Source: an uncultured bacterium
Lineage (GTDB): Bacteria; Bacteroidota; Bacteroidia; Bacteroidales; Bacteroidaceae
DNA length: 64,000 nucleotides
Reading direction: 5' to 3'
Assembly (NCBI GenBank): GCA_905215345.1
Contig: CAJMPR010000002.1
Location: 355,503 to 419,502, forward strand
Shown: positions 17,882-25,142 of the stretch, piece by piece
How the letters are laid out: the number at the start of each line of letters is the position of its first letter
Position numbering within the stretch: position 1 is the stretch's first letter
Made by a program: the position numbers and the translations under genes
The notes under the pieces: generated by a model
Database searches by the model: none
Seen by the model: the letters and a program-made list of their open reading frames with translations, nothing else
What the model was told of the DNA's origin: nothing

Positions 17882-19252
17882 ATGAAAAAAGTAATATTAT
17901 CCATTCTTACAGTAATTGCTTTCTCAAGCTGTAATGACTTTATAGACTTGAAGCCTATTGATTTCCCTACGGAAGAAACATTCTATACGGATGTCAAGGG
18001 GCTGGAAGGAGCGGTAATCGGTATTTATGACGAATTGCAGTCCAATGACCAGTACGGGGCTAAATTTATGACCCTCATGGAAGTACGTGGCGATAATGTG
18101 AAAAATGATAACTCCGGTGCCAGTGGCGGTATCACTTATCAGATCGAGGTCTTCACAGAGACTCCGGCAAATTCTAATCTGTCAGGTGCATGGCTCTCTT
18201 TGTACAAGACAATTTATCGTTGTAATCTGGTGCTTCAGAATATGGACGATGTGCAGATGTCCGAAGACCAACGGACTAAAATAGCAGGACAAGCTTCTTT
18301 TATTCGCGCATTGTGTTATTTCAATTTGGTTCGCTTGTGGGGAAATGTTCCCCTTATAACCAAGACGCAAACGGTAGTCGAAGCACGGTCTAATAAACGT
18401 GCTGAAGTCAATCTGGTGTACGACCAGATAATAAAAGACATTAATGTTGCAAAATCCTTACCTGAGGCTTGGCCAGATGCTGAAAGAGGTCGCGTAACGT
18501 CTTATGCCGCTCATGCGTTGTTGGCAAAAGTCTATCTTTATATGAAGAATTATCAAGAGGTGATTAAAGAACTGGAACCGATAATGACTGCTATCACGGC
18601 GAAAAAGAATTTGGCTTTAGTACCCATGCCATCGACATTCCCGAATAATCTGAAAACAAGCAAAGATATCATTTTTGCCGTCCAATATCTAAAAGGGGGA
18701 GTAGGAGAGTCTGCTCATCAAAATAACCGGTATCGTAACAATGATAACGGGAATATAATCTCTTTGGAACCTTCGGAATTTGAGAGTAGTGCAGATAATC
18801 GTAAAGCATTGGTTGCCCCTACTGGAAGCGGAAAACGTCCCGGAAAGTTCGATGCTCCCGCCACAAATAATGAGACCAGTGCGGACTTCCCGGTATTGCG
18901 TTGTGCCGAAGTAATGCTGATGTATGCTGAGGCTGCTAACGAACTGTCTGTTAATCCGCAGCAAGCAGCATTGGATGCATTGAATGCCGTGCGTTTAAAT
19001 GCCGGATTGACTGGAAAAACGCTTGATGAACTTTCTACGAAAGAGTTTTTCCGTAAGGCGGTTTATAAAGAACGGCGTTTGGAACTGGCTTTGGAGTGCG
19101 ACCGTTGGTTTGACATTGTGCGTACCGGTCAGATGCCTACCGTATTTCCCGGTATTGATGCCTATCGTCAATACTATCCTGTACCACAGGAAGAAATAGA
19201 AAATGTCAACGACAAGGCGGGCTGGCAGAATGAGGGCTATTCAGTAAACTGA
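17882..19252 (+). CDS. SusD/RagB-family surface lipoprotein
   Basis: 456 residues with a lipobox ending at Cys17 (IAFSSC). The SusD signatures are present: N-terminal SusD-like region with FPTEETFYTD, the TPR-like helices (QASFIRALCYFNLVRLWGNVP split over the mid part), and the C-terminal KAVYKERRLELALECDRWFD block. It caps the SusC barrel and binds the substrate on the cell surface. It is 18 bp after susC and is followed by a hairpin that may lower expression of the downstream enzymes. Confidence 0.96.
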   Translation: MKKVILSILTVIAFSSCNDFIDLKPIDFPTEETFYTDVKGLEGAVIGIYDELQSNDQYGAKFMTLMEVRGDNVKNDNSGASGGITYQIEVFTETPANSNLSGAWLSLYKTIYRCNLVLQNMDDVQMSEDQRTKIAGQASFIRALCYFNLVRLWGNVPLITKTQTVVEARSNKRAEVNLVYDQIIKDINVAKSLPEAWPDAERGRVTSYAAHALLAKVYLYMKNYQEVIKELEPIMTAITAKKNLALVPMPSTFPNNLKTSKDIIFAVQYLKGGVGESAHQNNRYRNNDNGNIISLEPSEFESSADNRKALVAPTGSGKRPGKFDAPATNNETSADFPVLRCAEVMLMYAEAANELSVNPQQAALDALNAVRLNAGLTGKTLDELSTKEFFRKAVYKERRLELALECDRWFDIVRTGQMPTVFPGIDAYRQYYPVPQEEIENVNDKAGWQNEGYSVN

Positions 19253-19263
19253 TTATAAATCAT

Positions 19264-19297
19264 TATGAGGGTGTGTTGAAAAAACAACACCCTCATA
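19264..19297 (+). terminator. Hairpin between susD and the GDPD gene
   Basis: TATGAGGGTG pairs with the ACCCTCATA side (19264-19273 with 19289-19297), extended by TTG/CAA around an A6 loop, with a small bulge. No T-tract follows, so it is more likely an RNA-stability or attenuation element within the operon than a full stop. Confidence 0.55.
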
Positions 19298-19315
19298 GCT
19301 TAATGCATTAAATTT

Positions 19316-20212
19316 ATGAGAAAGACATATTTATTACTACTTACAATATTCGCTGTTTTACAGCTTTCTGCACAAGACAGGGTTTCACAAATACGTGAAA
19401 AGTTAATGAATCGTGACCAAAGTTCCGTGATTGTGGTTGCTCACCGCGGAGATTGGCGCAACTTCCCGGAGAATTCTCTCGAAGCCATAGACAACGCTGT
19501 GAAGATGGGCGTTGATATTGTGGAACTTGATGTGAAGCGTACTAAAGACGGAGAACTTATCTTGATGCACGACCGTACATTGGATCGCACTACTACCGGA
19601 AAAGGGTTGATTTCTGACGCTACTTGGGATGCTATCTCCAAACTGAAGTTGAGAAATGGTTGTAACATTCGTACTATCCATAATGTACCTACCTTGAAAG
19701 AGGCATTGTTGCATGCCAAAGGTAAGATTATGATTAATCTTGATCAGGCGGATCTCTATTTCGATCAGATTTATAAATTGTTGGAAGAGACCGGAACAAC
19801 CAAACAAATTATCATGAAAGGACGTAAAAGTGCATCGGAGGTAAAAGTGCAATTCGGTTCTTATCTTGATGATGTAATCTATATGCCGATTGTGGATTTA
19901 GACAAGCCTGATGCTGAACAGCAGATAGAAGCTTTCATTAAGGACATGGCTCCGGTAGCGTTCGAACTACTTTATGTGAAAGACTCCAATCCGCTTCCCC
20001 AAAAGTTGGCCGATAGTTTGAAAGGACGGGCGCTAATTTGGTATAATACCCTTTGGGATACCATGGCAGGCGGGCACGATGATGACATGTCTTTGCAGAA
20101 TCCCGATTCAGGTTATGGATATTTGATTGAACAACTGGGATGTCGCATTCTGCAAACAGATCGTCCGGGGTACTTATTAGATTACTTGCGAAGTAAACGA
20201 CTTCACGACTAA
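19316..20212 (+). CDS. Secreted glycerophosphodiester phosphodiesterase
   Basis: 298 residues with a Sec signal (about 1-19, ending LSAQ). GDPD catalytic elements are clear: AHRGDWRNFPENSLEAI (His-Arg and Glu), VDIVELDVKRTKDG (metal-binding Glu and Asp), LMHDRTLDRTTTGKG (catalytic His). It hydrolyses glycerophosphodiesters such as deacylated phospholipids to glycerol-3-phosphate plus an alcohol, here in the periplasm. It is flanked by SusD and an OPA-type transporter, giving the locus its probable substrate. Confidence 0.94.
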   Translation: MRKTYLLLLTIFAVLQLSAQDRVSQIREKLMNRDQSSVIVVAHRGDWRNFPENSLEAIDNAVKMGVDIVELDVKRTKDGELILMHDRTLDRTTTGKGLISDATWDAISKLKLRNGCNIRTIHNVPTLKEALLHAKGKIMINLDQADLYFDQIYKLLEETGTTKQIIMKGRKSASEVKVQFGSYLDDVIYMPIVDLDKPDAEQQIEAFIKDMAPVAFELLYVKDSNPLPQKLADSLKGRALIWYNTLWDTMAGGHDDDMSLQNPDSGYGYLIEQLGCRILQTDRPGYLLDYLRSKRLHD

Positions 20213-20230
20213 AAAAAAGACCGGAGAATC

Positions 20231-21580
20231 ATGCTAAAGTCTATTCTTAATTTTTACAAGGTTTCGCAACCGGAACCTTGTAACGGAGAATCTATGCTTG
20301 AACAGAAACGACGGTTGAGACGTTTGCAATGGTCTACTTTTCTATCTGCCACCTTTGGATACGGCATGTACTACGTTTGCCGGCTTAGTTTGAATGTCGT
20401 GAAGAAACCGATTGTGGACGAAGGTATCTTTTCTGAAACCGAGTTGGGTATCATTGGTGCAGTCCTCTTTTTTACCTATGCTGTCGGCAAGTTTACAAAT
20501 GGTTTTCTGGCAGACCGCAGTAATATCAACCGTTTCATGTCAACCGGTCTGTTGGTGACCGCATTGGTAAACCTTTGTCTGGGATTTGTTCATTCCTTTA
20601 TTCTGTTTACCATCCTTTGGGGTATCAGCGGTTGGTTTCAGTCTATGGGGGCGGCCTCCTGCGTAGTCGGCTTGTCCCGTTGGTTTACGGATAAAGAGCG
20701 CGGCTCCTATTATGGCTTTTGGAGTGCAAGCCATAATATAGGGGAGGCGATGACATTTATTATCGTAGCTTCTATTGTCAGCGTGTTGGGGTGGCGTTAT
20801 GGTTTTCTGGGTGCCGGTCTGGTAGGGTTGATAGGAACTTTGATTATCTGGTGCTTCTTCCACGATTCCCCGCAGAATAAAGGGTTGCCGCCTGTCAATG
20901 TTCCTAAAGAGAAAAAAGGAATGAACCCTCTGGAAACAGAAGAATTTAACCGGGCACAGAAAGCGGTGTTGCACAATCCTGCCATCTGGATACTTGCTTT
21001 CAGTAGTGCTTTTATGTATATCAGCCGTTATGCGGTGAACAGTTGGGGAGTGTTTTATCTGGAAGCACAGAAAGGTTACTCAACATTGGATGCCAGTTTC
21101 ATTATCTCTATCAGTTCGGTATGCGGTATTGTAGGTACTATGTTTTCCGGAGTAATCTCTGATAGACTGTTCGGTGGTCGTCGTAATATTCCCGCATTGA
21201 TTTTCGGCTTGATGAATGTGGTGGCTCTCTGTCTTTTTTTGCTTGTTCCCGGTGTCCACTTTTGGCTGGATGCTTTGGCAATGGTACTTTTCGGCCTTGG
21301 TATAGGTGTGTTGATTTGCTTTCTGGGTGGACTGATGGCGGTGGATATCGCTCCCCGTAATGCGTCGGGTGCGGCATTGGGTGTAGTTGGCATAGCCAGT
21401 TATATCGGTGCGGGTTTGCAAGATGTGATGAGTGGCGTTCTTATAGAAGGTAACAAGAAGATTGTTTCCGGAGTGGAAATTTATGATTTCACTTATATCA
21501 ACTGGTTCTGGATAGGGGCGGCATTGATGTCTATGCTACTGGCGCTGTTGGTATGGAAAGCACAGAGCGATAAAGGGTAA
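20231..21580 (+). CDS. MFS organophosphate:phosphate antiporter (GlpT/UhpC-like)
   Basis: 449 residues with 12 predicted membrane helices and the OPA-family N-terminal pattern (FGYGMYYVCRLSLNVVKKPI, the arginine in the first loop as in GlpT/UhpT). It also has a GxLADRSNINRFM loop between helices 2 and 3 and SDRLFGGRR between 8 and 9. The family exchanges organophosphates for inorganic phosphate at the inner membrane. It lies 18 bp after the GDPD gene, so import of released glycerol-3-phosphate is the best inference; a sensor (UhpC-like) role is possible. Confidence 0.92.
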   Translation: MLKSILNFYKVSQPEPCNGESMLEQKRRLRRLQWSTFLSATFGYGMYYVCRLSLNVVKKPIVDEGIFSETELGIIGAVLFFTYAVGKFTNGFLADRSNINRFMSTGLLVTALVNLCLGFVHSFILFTILWGISGWFQSMGAASCVVGLSRWFTDKERGSYYGFWSASHNIGEAMTFIIVASIVSVLGWRYGFLGAGLVGLIGTLIIWCFFHDSPQNKGLPPVNVPKEKKGMNPLETEEFNRAQKAVLHNPAIWILAFSSAFMYISRYAVNSWGVFYLEAQKGYSTLDASFIISISSVCGIVGTMFSGVISDRLFGGRRNIPALIFGLMNVVALCLFLLVPGVHFWLDALAMVLFGLGIGVLICFLGGLMAVDIAPRNASGAALGVVGIASYIGAGLQDVMSGVLIEGNKKIVSGVEIYDFTYINWFWIGAALMSMLLALLVWKAQSDKG

Positions 21581-21592
21581 ATGAAAGCCTAA

Positions 21593-21613
21593 CCCCTCTC
21601 CCAAGGAGAGGGG
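21593..21613. terminator. Palindromic CCCCTCTCC hairpin between convergent genes
   Basis: CCCCTCTCC (21593-21601) pairs perfectly with GGAGAGGGG (21605-21613) around a 3-nt loop. A second, related hairpin CCTCTCC/GGGAGAGG lies at 21673-21688 inside the end of the convergent methyltransferase gene. Both belong to the dispersed repeat that encodes PPLSQGE-like tails. The first can end both transcripts. Confidence 0.6.
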
Positions 21614-21652
21614 GATAAAGATGCGTTGCTGTTATTGATTATCAGTTCATTA

Positions 21653-22507
21653 TCAGAGGTCACTTCCGGCTACCTCTCCTTGGGAGAGGGGTGGGGTGAG
21701 GCTGCGCTTCGTTGCGCGGAGTTGCCAAAAAGCAATGGCGGATGCCGCTGCCACATTGAGCGAATCAACTCCGTGCGACATGGGGATACGAACTATATAA
21801 TCGGCTTCGGCAATCGTCTCATGCGGAAGACCGTCACCCTCGGTACCCATTACAATAGCCAATTTGGGCTCGGTTGTCAGAATGGGATTGTCGATGGAAA
21901 TGGAATTTTCCGTAAGTGCCATGGCGGCTGTGCGGAAGCCTAACTTAGCCAGTTCACTAAGAGAACCGTCCAGCCAAGTCCATGGTACTAAAAATACCGA
22001 CCCCATAGACACCCTGACCGCACGACGGTTCAATGGGTCACAGGAGTTACGCGTCAGCACAATGCCGTCTATACCCAGAGCGGCCGCCGAACGGAAAATG
22101 GCACCGATGTTGGTAGTATCCACCACGCCATCTATTACGACAATGCGGTGGGCGTCCCGACATACTTCTTCCATGCTTCGGGGCTCGGGACGGCGCATGG
22201 CACAAAGAACACCGCGGGTAAGAGTGTAACCGGTGAGGGTAGCAAGCAACTCTCTGTTGCCTGTATAGACGGGGACGTCCTTGCAGCGTTCAATGATACC
22301 GGCAGCGTCACCGGTGATATGTTTCTTTTCGCATAAAAGGGATATCGGCTTATAACCCGCCTCCAAAGCAACTTTAATTACTTTGGGACTTTCTGCTATA
22401 AACACCCCTTTATCGGGTTCGATGCGATTACGCAACTGAGCTTCGGTGAGTGTACTGAATATCTCTATTCCGGAATGTGACAAGGATGATATTTCGATGA
22501 TAGGCAT
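21653..22507 (-). CDS. TrmH/SpoU-family RNA 2'-O-methyltransferase
   Basis: 284 residues from the ATG at 22507 (MPIIEISSLSHSG); the open frame runs on to 22654 without family similarity. It has an N-terminal substrate-binding domain (FIAESPKVI) and a SPOUT domain with motif 1 GVVDTTNIGAIFRSA, motif 2 VMGTEGDGLP and motif 3 IPMSHGVDSLNVAAASAI, the knot that binds SAM. It methylates ribose in rRNA or tRNA. The last about 14 residues (TPPLSQGEVAGSDL) are encoded by a dispersed hairpin repeat and are probably not functional. Confidence 0.93.
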   Translation of the reverse strand: MPIIEISSLSHSGIEIFSTLTEAQLRNRIEPDKGVFIAESPKVIKVALEAGYKPISLLCEKKHITGDAAGIIERCKDVPVYTGNRELLATLTGYTLTRGVLCAMRRPEPRSMEEVCRDAHRIVVIDGVVDTTNIGAIFRSAAALGIDGIVLTRNSCDPLNRRAVRVSMGSVFLVPWTWLDGSLSELAKLGFRTAAMALTENSISIDNPILTTEPKLAIVMGTEGDGLPHETIAEADYIVRIPMSHGVDSLNVAAASAIAFWQLRATKRSLTPPLSQGEVAGSDL

Positions 22508-22730
22508 GTTTTTTCTATTTCTGTTATTAATGCTCATCAAGAAGATGAGGTAATTTTGTATCCTTCTGTAAAATAACAATTGATAGAATCGTAAATAGGC
22601 AAGAGGTAATGACATAGAAACGAACGAACTACTTAGTCTGCTATGTTTTTTCATTGCTCCAACTTAGCCTTTTGCAAAAATAACAATAATAATCCAATTG
22701 TGAAATTCAACCTCCTTTTTAGTTATTTAT

Positions 22731-22793
22731 GCGAATCAGTAGTTGAATTGATTAATATTTTCCCCATTATGAACCAAATTTAACTCCTGATCC
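22731..22793. repeat. Imperfect inverted copies of a GAATCAGGAGTTAAA motif
   Basis: GCGAATCAGTAGTTGAATT (22731-22749) faces an inverted GGATCAGGAGTTAAATT (22777-22793). A third copy, GAATCAGGAGTTAAAC, lies at 12264-12279. This is a short dispersed repeat inside the 432-bp gap (22508-22939) between the methyltransferase and the Crp-like gene; otherwise I see only a -7 box there. Confidence 0.5.
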
Positions 22794-22906
22794 ACATTAT
22801 TTGTCTGCCATATAATAAATATTGGATTTTCAAATCTGATTATCGTCAGGCATTGGTAGAGAAGAATATGTACCACTACAAATAAAAGTTGATCCAACTA
22901 TTTTTC

Positions 22907-22914
22907 TAACTTTG
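22907..22914 (+). promoter_or_regulatory. -7 box of the Crp-like regulator gene
   Basis: TAACTTTG matches TAnnTTTG and lies 26 bp before the ATG at 22940. The upstream element is not convincing. Confidence 0.4.
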
Positions 22915-22939
22915 CATTATATATTAAGCTATTACAAAG

Positions 22940-23503
22940 ATGGATGTAATCATAAAATCGATAAATAGAATATTTAGAGTTAGCGATGTTGCCCTCGAAA
23001 AGCTAACCTTTTGTTTGCAACCTATCGAAATACCTAAAAAGACAATATTGATAGAACCGAATCGAAAAAATGACAATCTCTATTTCATAGAAAAAGGTAT
23101 AGCACGCTCTTATACACTTATTGATGGGAAAGAGGTTACTTCTTGGTTTAGTAGGGAGGGGGAACTAACATATTCCACCAATAGTTTTTATGGCAAGACC
23201 GAAGGATATGAAAACGAGATGGTACAAATTCTTGAAGATTCACTGTTGTATTACATCCCTATCGTTGAACTTGAAAAACTGTGTATGGAGTATGCTGATA
23301 TTGCAAACTGGTTACGCATACTGCATCAAAAAGCATTTGTTGAGATGGAACGACGGCTTATATACAGATTATATATGTCGGCTGAAGAGCGTTATAAAGA
23401 TTTCTTACAAAATAATCCAGACCTTTTTCAGCGTGTTAATCTGGGCTATATTGCATCCTACCTCGGGATGTCCCACGTAACATTGTGCGCATTAAGGAAA
23501 TGA
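22940..23503 (+). CDS. Crp/Fnr-family transcriptional regulator
   Basis: 187 residues: a cyclic-nucleotide-binding-like beta-barrel (about 25-115; ENxRKNDNLYFIEKGIARSY style) and a C-terminal helix-turn-helix (about 160-187, LGYIASYLGMSHVTLCALRK). The recognition helix normally reads ...SLSRIR; here it is CALRK and the protein ends at once, so DNA contact may be altered. There are no cysteines for an Fe-S cluster. The ligand is unknown. The acyltransferase lies 82 bp downstream and could be its target. Confidence 0.9.
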   Translation: MDVIIKSINRIFRVSDVALEKLTFCLQPIEIPKKTILIEPNRKNDNLYFIEKGIARSYTLIDGKEVTSWFSREGELTYSTNSFYGKTEGYENEMVQILEDSLLYYIPIVELEKLCMEYADIANWLRILHQKAFVEMERRLIYRLYMSAEERYKDFLQNNPDLFQRVNLGYIASYLGMSHVTLCALRK

Positions 23504-23584
23504 ATGGGCATTTCTTTAAGTAGTTAAAAAAGGTATTGTGGCATATTGCGTACTTTTGCAGATAAATATCTAAAAGTTACATAT

Positions 23585-24739
23585 ATGCTAAAAAAATCAC
23601 TATCCAATCAATCAAACAGAATCGTATGGGTTGATGTGCTTCGGTTTATTGCCATTTTTATGGTGATTTGTATTCACTGTTCCGATCCGTTTAATATTTC
23701 ACCCGAAGCCCGTTCGAATCCGGAATTTAACTTTTGGGGCTCTATTTATGGCTCATTTCTTCGCCCTTGCGTACCATTGTTTGTTATGATTACGGGACTA
23801 CTGTTGCTCCCTGTGAATATGTCTATCGGGAGTTTTTATAAAAAACGACTTCTTCGGATTGCAGTCCCTTTTCTTGTGTGGTCTGTTTTATATAACCTTT
23901 TTCCGTGGATAACGGGCGTTTTAGGATTGTCGCCAACTATAATTTCGGATGTATTTGCATACGCTTTGCCCGATGCTTCTCAATCGTTTGGTGAAGCACT
24001 GAAAAACATAGCATTAATACCATTTCAGTTTAATGTCTATACCGTTCCTATGTGGTATCTGTATATGCTTATCGGGTTATATCTGTATATGCCATTCTTT
24101 TCGGCTTGGGTAGAGAAAGCAACCATCTTGCAGAAGAAAATATTTCTTGGCATTTGGGCTCTGACGCTATTTTTGCCTTATGCTTATACATTCTTCTCTA
24201 ACGGGCTTTTTGGACTTTGTGCGTGGAATACATTTGGAACATTCTATTACTTTGCAGGATTCAATGGTTATCTGTTACTGGGGCATTATCTGGCAAAGGA
24301 TGTAAAAGAATGGAGTTGGAACAAAACACTCTTGATAAGTTTACCTCTGTTCATTATCGGATACATCGCGACCTATATTGGATTTAAAGCTATGACAGCC
24401 AATCCAAATTGCACGGAGCAGGAGATGGAGTTATTCTTTTTATACTGTTCTCCCAATGTAGTGTTGATGACGATTGCGGTATTCTTGATAATCCGTCGAG
24501 TGAAATTCAGTTCCCCACGTTTGATTGCTTTATTCTCGAATATCACAAAGTGTGGACTTGGAATCTATTTGATTCATTATTTTGTTGTAGGTCTGGGGTA
24601 CTGGATAGCAGATGTATTGTCTATTCCGATATCGCTAAAAATCCCTGTCACGGCACTTATTGTCTTTGCTATTTGTTGGGCATTCGTTGCACTGTGCTAT
24701 AAATTATTTCCCAAAGGCTCAAAATGGATATTCGGATGA
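23585..24739 (+). CDS. Acyltransferase family 3 (integral membrane O-acyltransferase)
   Basis: 384 residues from the ATG at 23585; an upstream in-frame ATG at 23546 overlaps the TACTTTTG promoter box at 23551-23558 and is unlikely. About ten membrane helices are seen. The family signature is near the start: VDVLRFIAIFMVICIHC, with the catalytic His after the first helix, then MITGLLLLP and YKKRLLRIAVPFLVWS. Members acetylate or succinylate surface glycans and lipids. The target is unknown. It follows the Crp-like gene. Confidence 0.92.
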   Translation: MLKKSLSNQSNRIVWVDVLRFIAIFMVICIHCSDPFNISPEARSNPEFNFWGSIYGSFLRPCVPLFVMITGLLLLPVNMSIGSFYKKRLLRIAVPFLVWSVLYNLFPWITGVLGLSPTIISDVFAYALPDASQSFGEALKNIALIPFQFNVYTVPMWYLYMLIGLYLYMPFFSAWVEKATILQKKIFLGIWALTLFLPYAYTFFSNGLFGLCAWNTFGTFYYFAGFNGYLLLGHYLAKDVKEWSWNKTLLISLPLFIIGYIATYIGFKAMTANPNCTEQEMELFFLYCSPNVVLMTIAVFLIIRRVKFSSPRLIALFSNITKCGLGIYLIHYFVVGLGYWIADVLSIPISLKIPVTALIVFAICWAFVALCYKLFPKGSKWIFG

Positions 24740-25142
24740 CCTCCCGATGATGATGCCTCCCATTACGGAATATAGCCTATTGTTTTTAATTTGGTTATTT
24801 GGGGAATAGAACAATACCTTTAGTTCTCCTTTTATGTGCTAACTTCTAATAAGTTGCAATTCTTCTACTTCAGTCGTGTGTTTTTCATGGATTCTTGCCC
24901 GTGTGTGTTTTTTGAATTCAAAGCGTTATATTTCATGTTTATGTAATGTTACATGCCCTTATTGGGATGTAATGTTACATAAACAAAGAATTTTGAAACT
25001 GCAATGTAATATAGAGCAAACTATTTGTAACATATTTCTTTGTACTGTTGCATTTAATCGGGTATTTTTGAAGACCTTATTTTGAATCAGTGTATTCATT
25101 TTTTTTTGTTATTAATAGGACCTTGATAAAACATGATTTATT
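24740..25142. other. 403-bp gene-free region before the xylanolytic operon
   Basis: AT-rich with no open frame I can support. It contains the duplicated palindrome described at 24941-24980 and a T9 tract before the GH3 start. I could not identify a clean TAnnTTTG box with -33 partner, so the start site of the operon is unresolved. Confidence 0.6.
24941..24980. promoter_or_regulatory. Duplicated operator-like palindrome ATGTAA-TG-TTACAT
   Basis: Two identical 14-bp sites ATGTAATGTTACAT lie at 24941-24954 and 24967-24980, centre-to-centre 26 bp. Each is a perfect 6-bp inverted repeat with a 2-bp spacer, a shape typical for a dimeric transcription factor. They lie about 165-200 bp upstream of the GH3 start. 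No regulator gene sits next to the operon; the Crp-like protein at 22940 is one candidate. Confidence 0.6.
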
